Assembly (NCBI GenBank): GCA_023411715.1
Contig: JAEYOM010000123.1
Coordinates: 34,193 to 98,192, forward strand
Direction of reading: 5' to 3'
Origin: Bacillota bacterium
GTDB lineage: Bacteria; Bacillota; Clostridia; Acetivibrionales; DTU013
DNA length: 64,000 bases
Part shown: positions 16,447-24,185 of the stretch, piece after piece
How positions within the stretch are numbered: the stretch's first letter is position 1
Layout: every line of letters starts with the position of its first letter
The notes under the pieces: generated by a model
Told to the model about the DNA's origin: nothing
The model's database searches: none
What the model saw: the letters and a program-made list of their open reading frames with translations, nothing else
Made by a program: the position numbers and the translations under genes

Positions 16447-17039
16447 ACAGGAATGAATTTATATCAACACTCAGAAACGGTTTAGGCAATATCTCTTCCA
16501 CTTCAGTAGAGGAAATAATGTACGATTACCGTGAACACTTTGATATCGGCCTGGGGCAGGGAAAAACAGAAGATGAGATATCACGGTCGCTTGGCGATCC
16601 AAAGCTGATAGCAAGACAATACAGGGCCGAATATATCGTACATCAGGCGGATAAGCACAGTTCGGGCGCAAATGTACTGCGGGCGGTTTTTGCGGGAATA
16701 AGTCTGGGATTCTTCAATCTGATTTTTATGATACCGGTTTTGGCAGCCATAGCAGCAATACTGGCATCTTTTTACGCCGTCTCGCTGTCGCTGACAATCG
16801 CTGGGCTGCTTAGCTTCCTTGCGGCCACTCTATCGTCGGTGATCCCGTGGATATCGATGCCTCCGATAAGTCCGGCTGTTATAGTATTTGCATCCATCAG
16901 TGTCGCATCGCTTGGACTGTTGATCGGATTGGGAACGATACAGCTCACGAAATGGTGTCTCAAACTGACTGCCGGATATATTAAAACAAATATCAATATA
17001 GTTTCAAAAAGAGAAGGAGAGAGTGTAAACGATGTTTGA
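16443..17039 (+). CDS. DUF1700 membrane protein
   Basis: The ATG at 16443 overlaps the padR stop and has AAGGAGA upstream. Residues 1-70 form the conserved cytoplasmic DUF1700 segment ([20 protein letters not shown], then [21 protein letters not shown] and [20 protein letters not shown]). Three to four transmembrane helices follow (about 82-180). The protein has 198 residues. Its gene is translationally coupled both to padR and to the downstream DUF4097 gene (8-base overlap). The family has no known enzymatic role and is taken to anchor or regulate the DUF4097 partner. Confidence 0.9.
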   Translation: MNRNEFISTLRNGLGNISSTSVEEIMYDYREHFDIGLGQGKTEDEISRSLGDPKLIARQYRAEYIVHQADKHSSGANVLRAVFAGISLGFFNLIFMIPVLAAIAAILASFYAVSLSLTIAGLLSFLAATLSSVIPWISMPPISPAVIVFASISVASLGLLIGLGTIQLTKWCLKLTAGYIKTNINIVSKREGESVNDV

Positions 17040-18024
17040 CAGTATAAACAGAAAAAAAGCTGTGGTTGTGTTATTGGTAGTAATGGCAGCCTCGGCAATA
17101 CTTGCCGGAATCATATTCGTCGTACAATTCGGATCGTCAGGCTTCAATATATTCAGCAGCGACTCTTCATACAAAAACAATATAGACGATGAAAAAACCT
17201 ATGCCTCTGACGGTATCAGGACACTGACGGTAAAGAGCACCAGCGAGAATATTAACATCATCGCTGACGACTCTGCTGAAATAAGAGCGCATTTCTACGG
17301 CAGCTATTCTTCGAGCGACGAAACGTTCAAGCCCAAGCTGGTTGTGGAAAAGGACGGAGACAACCTGGTGGTCAGGATAGATAACGAATCAAAAATAAAA
17401 ATGGTCCTTACCTTCATGAACAATATCAAGCTTGATGTGTATGTACCGAAAGCATACGATAAAAAACTCGATATAACGAGTACCTCCGGTGAAGTTACTT
17501 CTGAAGGTTTGAAGCTGGACAGTTTGCAGATAAAGACGACTTCCGGCACGATCTCCATAAAATCGATGGATGCCGCAAATACCGTGTTAAGATCCACTTC
17601 CGGCGAGATCAATGCGGAAGGCAGCTTCGGCGAGCTGGATATCGATTCGACTTCGGGAACGATCGTTTCGGAAAATTTAACTGCAACTGCGGCAAAAATC
17701 AACAGCACATCCGGAGAGATAAAGCTGAAAGGCTCCATCGACGGTATAACAGCAGGTGCTTCAAGCGGAACAATAGTTATAGCCACTGACCGGCTGACAA
17801 AAGACATGGCTGTCTCGACAACTTCAGGCGAAATCGCAATAAAGCTGCCTGCGGACGCAGGGTTCATACTGGGAGCAAAATCCCAGTCAGGCGAGATAAA
17901 CTGTGCATTCCCTGTCACAGTTACCGGGAATAAAAATGACAACCATCTTAACGGGACGGTCGGAAACGGCAGCTGCAACGTATCACTTTCTTCGATGTCC
18001 GGTAGTATAAATATTGCTAAATAA
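17032..18024 (+). CDS. Membrane-anchored DUF4097 beta-repeat protein
   Basis: The 330-residue protein has one N-terminal transmembrane helix (about 9-32) and an extracytoplasmic domain of repeated short strands with a TSGEI/TSGTI turn (STSGEVTSEG, TTSGTISIKS, STSGEINAEG, STSGTIVSEN, STSGEIKLKG, TTSGEIAIKL). This is the DUF4097 beta-solenoid pattern. The gene overlaps DUF1700 by 8 bases and ends the operon before a strong terminator. It is probably an envelope-stress structural or sensing protein. It resembles the divergent lipoprotein in fold but uses a different turn motif. Confidence 0.85.
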   Translation: MFDSINRKKAVVVLLVVMAASAILAGIIFVVQFGSSGFNIFSSDSSYKNNIDDEKTYASDGIRTLTVKSTSENINIIADDSAEIRAHFYGSYSSSDETFKPKLVVEKDGDNLVVRIDNESKIKMVLTFMNNIKLDVYVPKAYDKKLDITSTSGEVTSEGLKLDSLQIKTTSGTISIKSMDAANTVLRSTSGEINAEGSFGELDIDSTSGTIVSENLTATAAKINSTSGEIKLKGSIDGITAGASSGTIVIATDRLTKDMAVSTTSGEIAIKLPADAGFILGAKSQSGEINCAFPVTVTGNKNDNHLNGTVGNGSCNVSLSSMSGSINIAK

Positions 18025-18084
18025 AGACTATCGCAGCAACAGAAAGATACCAAGTCAGATTCGAGCTTAGGAACAACAGCTCTG

Positions 18085-18127
18085 AAAAGGGATATTCTCC
18101 TCTTTACAATCGAGGATATCCCTTTTT
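18085..18127 (+). terminator. Rho-independent terminator of the PadR operon
   Basis: AAAAGGGATAT (18085-18095) and ATATCCCTTTT (18116-18126) form the stem, with an inner CCTC/GAGG extension and a T-run. Confidence 0.85.
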
Positions 18128-18204
18128 CTGCACTTTCGACCCGCGCACCTTTTTTGCGGCGCCGGAATATAATGGTGTATCTATTTGTGAATAAGGTGAG
18201 ATTG

Positions 18205-19725
18205 ATGTGGTATACCGTTCAGCCCGGTGATTCTATATTTTCGATTGCCCAGAAGTTTGGGATCTCTTCAAGGCAGCTCATAACGGCAAATCAGATAGTG
18301 GGAAGCACAATAATCCCAGGACAGTTACTATTTATACCGATACAGGTCTCTAAAGTAATTACTTACACGGTAAAGCCCGGCGACTCGCTGTACAAGATTG
18401 CAAGACAATTCGGTACGCTGGTCGAAAGCATCATCGTGCTGAACAGGTTAACAAGTACAAACCTCGATATCGGACAGCGGCTGGTGATACCGCAATATAC
18501 CGAGGCCGTAGTCAATGTAGGCAGGGCAAATGTGCGAAGCGGCCCAGGCACCAATTACGGAGTAATCACGACACTTTCATCAGGAGCAAAACTGCCGGTT
18601 ACAGAGACCGCGCGCGACTGGCTCAGAGTTGGGCTGCATAACGGCATCTCCGGATGGATATCGCGAAGTGTGACCAACTTTCGGACCTATGACGGTTCAA
18701 AACCGATACAGAATATAGTCGGGTTCTATACGCTGTCGGAGGGGCCGGCCCTTCCGGGCTCCTTCCGCTCCTTTGCCGACAATACAACAAGACTGACCGA
18801 GGTTCCATTATTTCTGTACAGATTCGATCGGAACAATCCGACAGCTATCGTAAAATTCGGCGAGTTCTCAGACAGCGATATTGAAACGCTGGTTTCGATA
18901 GCACACAGAAACAACATCATGATTTTGCCGGTCATACACAATTTGCTTTATGAATCAGGCGGTGCGGACGTAAGCAGGCAGGTCGTCAAAACAATGGTTG
19001 CGACGCCTGAGAGCCGCGCGACAGCTATTTCCAACATCGTCGCCCTTATAGACAGATACGGCTTCGACGGAGTCAATATCGATATAGAAGACGTGTTTTT
19101 GGAAGACAGCGGCAGACTTTCCCTGTTTTATGTGGAACTGGGCCGGGCGTTTAAGAGCCGCGGTTATTTCCTGTCAGCCTCAGTACCGTCGCGTATCAGA
19201 GATTATCCGCCGTTCAACCCGTTCTCGGATCCTTTCGATTACGCAACTATCGGCGCAGTCGTCGATCAGTTCGTCGTAATGCTGTATAACGAGCACGGGT
19301 GGCCTGGCAGCGGTCCGGGGCCGGTTGTTTCGAGCGGCTGGATGACAAAAGTCATATCCTATACGATCACTAAAATGCCCGCAAGCAAGGTTGTCGCAGC
19401 AATCTCTGTATTCGGCTTCGACTTTAATCTGACGACCGGCAGGAATACCTATGTAAGTTACGCTGCAGCCGTCGACCTTGCAAGACGCTATAACAGAAGC
19501 ATTATTTTCGATCAGGACACTCTTACGCCAATGTTTGCCTATACCGACGAACAGGGAAATCAGCATGAGGTCTGGTTCGAAAATGCAGACAGCATTATTG
19601 CAAAAATACGGCTGGCCTGGCAGATGGGTATCTCGGGAGTTGCGCTCTGGCGGCTCGGCATAGAGGATCCCGCGCTATGGCCGCGTATCTCGTCCGAAAT
19701 CGTAGTTAGAAGGATAAATTGGTAA
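18205..19725 (+). CDS. LysM-SH3-GH18 spore peptidoglycan hydrolase (SleL/YaaH-like)
   Basis: The start is taken at ATG 18205 (MWYTVQPGDSIFSIAQKFGI), which follows AAGGTGAG; the frame to 18154 lacks a site. The 506-residue protein has two LysM repeats (about 1-48 and 52-98), an SH3-like segment (about 100-160, NVRSGPGTNYGVI) and a GH18 domain. The GH18 active-site line is FDGVNIDIEDV, with the DxxDxDxE-type catalytic Glu. There is no signal peptide, as in SleL and YaaH, which are made in the mother cell and held on the spore by LysM. It likely cleaves cortex fragments as an N-acetylglucosaminidase during germination. The SH3 module is an addition to the usual LysM-LysM-GH18 layout. Confidence 0.88.
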   Translation: MWYTVQPGDSIFSIAQKFGISSRQLITANQIVGSTIIPGQLLFIPIQVSKVITYTVKPGDSLYKIARQFGTLVESIIVLNRLTSTNLDIGQRLVIPQYTEAVVNVGRANVRSGPGTNYGVITTLSSGAKLPVTETARDWLRVGLHNGISGWISRSVTNFRTYDGSKPIQNIVGFYTLSEGPALPGSFRSFADNTTRLTEVPLFLYRFDRNNPTAIVKFGEFSDSDIETLVSIAHRNNIMILPVIHNLLYESGGADVSRQVVKTMVATPESRATAISNIVALIDRYGFDGVNIDIEDVFLEDSGRLSLFYVELGRAFKSRGYFLSASVPSRIRDYPPFNPFSDPFDYATIGAVVDQFVVMLYNEHGWPGSGPGPVVSSGWMTKVISYTITKMPASKVVAAISVFGFDFNLTTGRNTYVSYAAAVDLARRYNRSIIFDQDTLTPMFAYTDEQGNQHEVWFENADSIIAKIRLAWQMGISGVALWRLGIEDPALWPRISSEIVVRRINW

Positions 19726-19820
19726 ACGGGGATTGCCAGTCGTTTGGGAAATACTTACAGATCAAAGACGGCAAAAAAGCCTTATTTGGCTTGTTGCCAG
19801 ACATATTACCAATATTTTGC

Positions 19821-19849
19821 TTGTAAAGCTTACAGTTCCGTGTTATAAT
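19821..19849 (+). promoter_or_regulatory. Extended -10 promoter of the zinc-ribbon gene
   Basis: TTGTAA (19821-19826), a 17-base spacer and TATAAT (19844-19849) preceded by TGT. It implies a leader of about 125 bases before the start codon. Confidence 0.65.
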
Positions 19850-19904
19850 AATTTTTGTATCGAAGGCGATACAAAGCACGATTTAATTTGTTTGTAGACC
19901 GAAC

Positions 19905-19973
19905 CCTCCTTTTTCTGATCTGGATTTTTGGAGAAATAAGTCTAAACCAGTTAAATCCAACTGATCAAGGAGG
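19905..19973 (+). promoter_or_regulatory. Leader hairpin sequestering the ribosome-binding site
   Basis: CCTCCT (19905-19910), TGATC (19916-19920) and TGGATTT (19921-19927) pair in order with AGGAGG (19968-19973), GATCA (19963-19967) and AAATCCA (19953-19959), 18 base pairs in all. The last element is the Shine-Dalgarno sequence of the gene at 19983. The hairpin has no T-run, so it looks like translational control, for example a thermosensor or cold-shock type leader, not a terminator. Confidence 0.6.
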
Positions 19974-19982
19974 TTATTTAAT

Positions 19983-20189
19983 ATGCCGGACAAAACATTG
20001 ACGTGCAAAGACTGCAACAATGAATTCATCTTTTCGGAAGGCGAACAGGCTTTCTACAAAGAAAAAGGATTCGAAAACGAGCCGCAAAGGTGCCCTGAAT
20101 GCAGAAAAGCCAAAAAGGCGCAGAGAAGGAACAGCGGCGGTTTCAGCAACCAGCCCAGGAACAATTTCAGCGGCGGAAACAGATGGTAG
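19983..20189 (+). CDS. Small zinc-ribbon protein with Arg/Gly-rich tail
   Basis: A 68-residue protein: MPDKTLTCKDCNNEFIFSEG, then RCPECRKAKK, giving two CxxC knuckles that should bind one zinc. A Gly/Asn/Arg-rich tail follows (RRNSGGFSNQPRNNFSGG) and resembles RNA-binding tails. It belongs to the short zinc-binding proteins common in clostridia, which I associate with cold-shock-like expression. It is transcribed alone between its own promoter and a terminator. Its target is unknown, and RNA binding is inferred from composition only. Confidence 0.8.
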   Translation: MPDKTLTCKDCNNEFIFSEGEQAFYKEKGFENEPQRCPECRKAKKAQRRNSGGFSNQPRNNFSGGNRW

Positions 20190-20193
20190 AAAG

Positions 20194-20219
20194 AGAGAGT
20201 CGAAAGACTCTCTTTTTTA
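20194..20219 (+). terminator. Terminator of the zinc-ribbon gene
   Basis: AGAGAGTC (20194-20201), a GAAA loop and GACTCTCT (20206-20213), followed by TTTTTAT. Confidence 0.9.
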
Positions 20220-20254
20220 TATTCCCCTGGATTTTTTCAATAAGATCATTTATT

Positions 20255-20284
20255 TTGCAACTTGTACAATAAATGATATATAAT
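20255..20284 (+). promoter_or_regulatory. Sigma-A promoter of the acyl-CoA synthetase gene
   Basis: TTGCAA (20255-20260), an 18-base spacer and TATAAT (20279-20284). A TTGTACAA palindrome (20262-20269) lies in the spacer and could be an operator. Confidence 0.55.
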
Positions 20285-20331
20285 AATATAGTCAGTTTTC
20301 AGCGTAATTCAATACCTTCGGGGAGGTTGTC

Positions 20332-22050
20332 ATGAAAAACATACCATTATACGAAGTACGAAAAGTAAAATCTATCAAAGATGTATTGTGTTCCAGTGCG
20401 GAGCTATACAGCGACAGGACCGCGTTCCTTCAAAAACGTAAGGGAAATGACAAATACGAACCCGTCACATACAGACAATTCAAGACAGAAGTAGACGCGT
20501 TAGGCACCGAATTGATCGATATGGGTCTAAAAGGCAGCAGGATAGCCATTATCAGTGAAAACCGCTACGACTGGGTTTTATCGTACATGGCGGTAGTAAA
20601 CGGTACAGGTATCGTAGCGCCCCTGGATAAGGAACTCCCCGAAAACGAGATCGAAAACCTGCTGGTCAGATCGAAAGCAGACGCAATAATTTTCTCCGGA
20701 AATTTGCGCGAACACATCGAAAACATCTCCAAAAGAATCAGCTTCGTCAAATATTACATAGACATGGACGCCGAGTCTGAAGGCGGGAATGGTTTCGTTC
20801 CGCTCAAGTCGTTGGTGGACAAGGGTCGGAAATTGGTCGATAAAGGCCGTGCCGATTTCATTAAAGCGGAGATCGATCCGGAAGCAATGAGCATTCTGCT
20901 TTTTACTTCTGCTACTACCGACAAATCCAAGGCAGTTATGCTGTGTCACAGAAATATCGCGGAAAACCTGATGGCTATGAGTTCCATGACGTACATAGAC
21001 CCGTCGGACATATTCCTTTCGGTACTGCCACTTCACCATACTTACGAAAGTACCTGCGGTTTCCTCTGCCCATTCTACAGAGGCGCGGCAGTTGCGTTTT
21101 GCGAGGGTCTGCGGCATATACAGAAAAACCTGCAGGAAGTAGAAGCAACCGTCATGCTTGCAGTTCCGCTCATTCACGAATCTATCTACAAGCGCATCTG
21201 GGATCAGGCCGCAAAGGACCCGAAGCTTTTGAAAAAGCTGAAATTCGGAATAAAGCTCAGCAATACCATGAAAAAAGTCGGTATCGATATGACAAGAAAA
21301 CTGTTTGCTCCGATACATAACAATTTTGGAGGTCACCTGAGACTTCTGATAAGCGGCGCGGCAGGGATCGACCCGGAAGTGTCCAGAGGCTTCAGAAGCC
21401 TTGGGATACTGTTCATACAGGGATACGGCCTGACGGAATGCAGCCCTATTGTAGCATTGAACCGCAATGTCGATTTGAAGGATGAAGCCGCGGGCCTGCC
21501 TCTCCCCAACCTCGAGGTCAGGGTGGATGCTCCAAGCGCGGACGGCGTCGGCGAAATAATGGTCAAAGGTCCAAGCGTAATGCTTGGTTATTATGAAGAC
21601 CCTGAAAATACTGCAAAAGTCATTAAGAACGGCTGGTTCTATACCGGCGATCTCGGATTTATAGACAGCGCCGGGTTTGTGCATATCACAGGCAGAAAAA
21701 AGAATGTTATTGTTACAAAAAACGGGAAGAATATTTACCCGGAAGAAATTGAAACCTTGCTTAGCAAGAGCCGGTTCATAAAGGAATGCATCGTCTATGG
21801 CAAGGATGATCCTGTTTATGGCGATGTAGTCGTTTCAGCGACTATCGTGCCGGAAGCGGAAGCCATACAGGCGCAGTTCGAGGGCCGCCAGCCGACTTCC
21901 GAGGAAGTGTATGAGCTTATCCGCAAGGAAGTTAAGGAAGTAAACAAGAGCCTTGTCATTTATAAATATGTCAAAGACTTTACCTTGCGCGAACAGGAAT
22001 TTGCCAAGACTACCACGAAGAAAATCAAGAGATACATGGAAAATAAATAA
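20332..22050 (+). CDS. AMP-binding long-chain acyl-CoA synthetase family protein
   Basis: A 572-residue ANL-superfamily protein. Visible motifs are the P-loop LLFTSATTDKSKAVMLCHRN (about 188-207), the A5 motif GYGLTECSPIVALN, GEIMVKGPSVMLGYYEDPE, the A7/A8 block WFYTGDLGFIDSAGFVHITG with RKKNVIVTKNGKNIYPEEIE, and a C-terminal KTTTKKIKRY with the catalytic Lys region. Such enzymes adenylate a fatty acid and transfer it to CoA. The P-loop departs from the usual SGTTGxPKG: SATTDKSKA keeps the Lys and Thr residues but loses three glycines and the proline. The start ATG 20332 follows GGGGAGGTTGTC. The substrate is not fixed by sequence. Confidence 0.88.
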   Translation: MKNIPLYEVRKVKSIKDVLCSSAELYSDRTAFLQKRKGNDKYEPVTYRQFKTEVDALGTELIDMGLKGSRIAIISENRYDWVLSYMAVVNGTGIVAPLDKELPENEIENLLVRSKADAIIFSGNLREHIENISKRISFVKYYIDMDAESEGGNGFVPLKSLVDKGRKLVDKGRADFIKAEIDPEAMSILLFTSATTDKSKAVMLCHRNIAENLMAMSSMTYIDPSDIFLSVLPLHHTYESTCGFLCPFYRGAAVAFCEGLRHIQKNLQEVEATVMLAVPLIHESIYKRIWDQAAKDPKLLKKLKFGIKLSNTMKKVGIDMTRKLFAPIHNNFGGHLRLLISGAAGIDPEVSRGFRSLGILFIQGYGLTECSPIVALNRNVDLKDEAAGLPLPNLEVRVDAPSADGVGEIMVKGPSVMLGYYEDPENTAKVIKNGWFYTGDLGFIDSAGFVHITGRKKNVIVTKNGKNIYPEEIETLLSKSRFIKECIVYGKDDPVYGDVVVSATIVPEAEAIQAQFEGRQPTSEEVYELIRKEVKEVNKSLVIYKYVKDFTLREQEFAKTTTKKIKRYMENK

Positions 22051-22118
22051 TATCTCCTCGTAATCGACTGAATAAGGCACTGCAATTATCGGTCGGACTG
22101 CGAGAGTTATAGGTTAGG

Positions 22119-23057
22119 ATGAAAAGAAATTCAGAAAAAATGCCGCTTACTGCCCAAGAATTGGCAAAGCGCTATAAAAAGAGATACCATGTCGTACTGG
22201 GCATATTTATCGCTTTCTTTGCCCTTACGGCATTTTATCTCTATTTGAATTACGACTATCTGGCGTTTAAGCATTTCCTGACGAGCAGCTACATTTACAC
22301 CGATACTCTTAATGACGTTTACAAAAAGGAATTGGGAAAGGATCTGTCGGGTAAATATTTTGCCAACTTCGACGACATGGTGATCGCAGTAGTCACAAAC
22401 AGGATCCGTGCGGAAAAGGGAGACAGGTATACGTACCTGTTCACTCCCGAAGGACTTCAGCATACGTACCAGGTCGAAAGAGAAGAAGCGGCCTATAACG
22501 AGATAAAAGTATTGAGCGACAGCACTTTATACCTGAGGATAACAAATTTCTCGACCTACTCCCGGAAATTCGTCAGGGACAATATAGACAAACTCAAAAG
22601 CAGGCCGAATCTGATCATTGACCTGATGGATGACCGCGGCGGCGATATAGATGCAATGGTAGATATCTCCGGATATTTTCTGCCAAGGAATGCCGTTATA
22701 GCAACCGATCATTTCCGCTGGCTCGACAGGGTCTACAAGTCCAACAAGGATCAACCGCTCAGGTATGACAGAATAGTCATCCTGCAGAATAAAAATACGG
22801 CCAGCGCTTCCGAAAACATGGTTGCCGCGTTGAAGGACAACCTCGGCAATGTGGAATTGATAGGCGCTAAAACTTTCGGCAAGGGCATAGGACAATTCAC
22901 GCTGCCGCTTAAGCGCGGTTACGCGGTAAAAGCAACCATACTGAAGTGGTTTACCCCGAAAGGTATAAACATCCAGGGTTACGGTATCGATCCCGATATC
23001 GAATACACCGGCAGCGACATCGTGCAATTCGCGCTGGACAGGATAGAACGGAAATGA
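22119..23057 (+). CDS. Membrane-anchored S41 (tail-specific) peptidase-like protein
   Basis: The 312-residue protein has a single transmembrane helix (about 24-45, VVLGIFIAFFALTAFYLYL) and an extracytoplasmic S41 core. The catalytic serine is in KNTASASENMVAAL and the lysine in GAKTFGKGIGQF. The preceding IIDLMDDRGGDIDAMV block is the family oxyanion and strand element. No PDZ domain is visible, and the protein is shorter than CtpA (about 400-480 residues). It follows the acyl-CoA synthetase by 68 bases and may be co-transcribed. The substrate is unknown. Confidence 0.82.
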   Translation: MKRNSEKMPLTAQELAKRYKKRYHVVLGIFIAFFALTAFYLYLNYDYLAFKHFLTSSYIYTDTLNDVYKKELGKDLSGKYFANFDDMVIAVVTNRIRAEKGDRYTYLFTPEGLQHTYQVEREEAAYNEIKVLSDSTLYLRITNFSTYSRKFVRDNIDKLKSRPNLIIDLMDDRGGDIDAMVDISGYFLPRNAVIATDHFRWLDRVYKSNKDQPLRYDRIVILQNKNTASASENMVAALKDNLGNVELIGAKTFGKGIGQFTLPLKRGYAVKATILKWFTPKGINIQGYGIDPDIEYTGSDIVQFALDRIERK

Positions 23058-23082
23058 AACAGGGGGACGGTTCTTTTGTTTC
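23056..23082. repeat. 27-bp REP-like element, copy 1
   Basis: GAAACA (23056-23061) and TGTTTC (23077-23082) bracket GGGGGACGGTTCTTT. It overlaps the stop codon of the S41 gene. A 22-of-27 match lies inverted at 62379-62405. Elements of this GGGGACGGTTC type are dispersed in many clostridial genomes. Confidence 0.7.
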
Positions 23083-23170
23083 GTTGACTGAGTCAGGAGA
23101 TGGTCCTTTGACTCATTTTCCATTAGTTACCTCGGCATAACTCGTATTGACCGGATCATGGTCAACCGTC

Positions 23171-24043
23171 TCAACCCCTGAGCATTTCCACCTCATCCGG
23201 CGACAGTTCCCTGCACTCCCCCGGTTTCAGCGACTCGTCAAGCCTGAGACCGCCCATCTGGATACGTTTAAGGTATATGACTTTTTTACCCACAGCCTCG
23301 AACATTCTTTTGACCTGATGAAATTTGCCCTCATGCAGCACGAGTTCTATCTCGGAGCGGATTACGCGGCTGATATCGATGTTTACTCCCTTGTAACTGT
23401 CATACATTGGGCTTTTCTCGAGTTCAGTGTAATCGCGCTGTTTTGCACCTCTACCCTGCCCCAGTCGGCCATAATCACCAGTATTGCAGTACTGTTTCAG
23501 ATTTTCATCCATACCTGTTGTACCAATGATTTCAAGTTCCGCCGGCATTGTTTTGTAACCGTCGTCAAGTACGACGCCTTGCTTGAAGCTTTCGATGTCA
23601 TCCTGCGTCACAAGGCCGTCTATCAAGGCGTAATATCGCTTATCCACATGTTTTACCGGTGAAAGCAGATTGTGCGCGAGCTGCCCGTCATTTGTCAGCA
23701 AAAGCATTCCTTCCGTATCTATATCCAGACGCCCTGCGGGAAACAGGTCAAAGCAGGCCAGTTCCTGCGGCAGAAGCTCTACAGCTGTTTTCAGTTTGGG
23801 ATCGTATGTTGCGGAAATCACACCAGCAGGCTTATTCATCATTACATAAACAAACCTCCTGTAGTTGAGTAATTTTCCGTTCACCTCTATCCTGCTGTTT
23901 TCCGGATCCACGTGCATTGATGCGTCATTTACGATGGTGCCATCCACCTTTACAAGTCCGTCTTTGATCACCTTTCGCAGCTCGCTTCTGGTACCGAAGC
24001 CGAAATTGGCCAGAACCTTGTCCAGCCGCTGTGTATTCCGCAT
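23171..24043 (-). CDS. RsuA/RluB-family pseudouridine synthase with an inserted segment
   Basis: The start is taken at ATG 24043 (MRNTQRLDKVLANFGFGTRS), which follows CTGGAGGTTTATTAT; the frame to 24076 has no better site. The 290-residue protein has an N-terminal S4 RNA-binding domain (1-60) and the catalytic motif GRLDIDTEGMLLLTNDG with the nucleophilic Asp. The C-terminal LVLHEGKFHQVKRMFEAVG is the family KVRRM-like block. It isomerises a specific uridine in rRNA. The MMNKPAGVISA and GRLDIDTEG spacing favours the RsuA (16S) type. Between ELEIIGTTG and IELVLHEGK lies an extra hydrophilic stretch of about 45 residues that I do not expect in the family. Confidence 0.87.
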   Translation of the reverse strand: MRNTQRLDKVLANFGFGTRSELRKVIKDGLVKVDGTIVNDASMHVDPENSRIEVNGKLLNYRRFVYVMMNKPAGVISATYDPKLKTAVELLPQELACFDLFPAGRLDIDTEGMLLLTNDGQLAHNLLSPVKHVDKRYYALIDGLVTQDDIESFKQGVVLDDGYKTMPAELEIIGTTGMDENLKQYCNTGDYGRLGQGRGAKQRDYTELEKSPMYDSYKGVNIDISRVIRSEIELVLHEGKFHQVKRMFEAVGKKVIYLKRIQMGGLRLDESLKPGECRELSPDEVEMLRG

Positions 24044-24094
24044 ATAATAAACCTCCAGCGGGGATATATCTGTCAACCTACTAACATTACAACC

Positions 24095-24162
24095 ATAAAT
24101 GATATATGATCAGCGCAATTTCTATACATCTCCATATTGTTTTAGATGGGTATATCATTTAT
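24095..24162. repeat. Widely spaced inverted repeat
   Basis: ATAAATGATATA (24095-24106) and TATATCATTTAT (24151-24162) are perfect 12-bp inverted arms 44 bases apart, in the 142-base gap between the two rRNA-modification genes. The same ATAAATGATATAT string occurs in the promoter at 20270. Confidence 0.5.
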
Positions 24163-24185
24163 TCTGCCCTATGGTCATACCGTTA

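Noticed and set aside
20578..21684. 368-codon minus-strand ORF opposite the acyl-CoA synthetase
   Set aside because: Antisense to a gene with all ANL motifs; no domain or ribosome site of its own. Its length reflects codon bias of the real gene.
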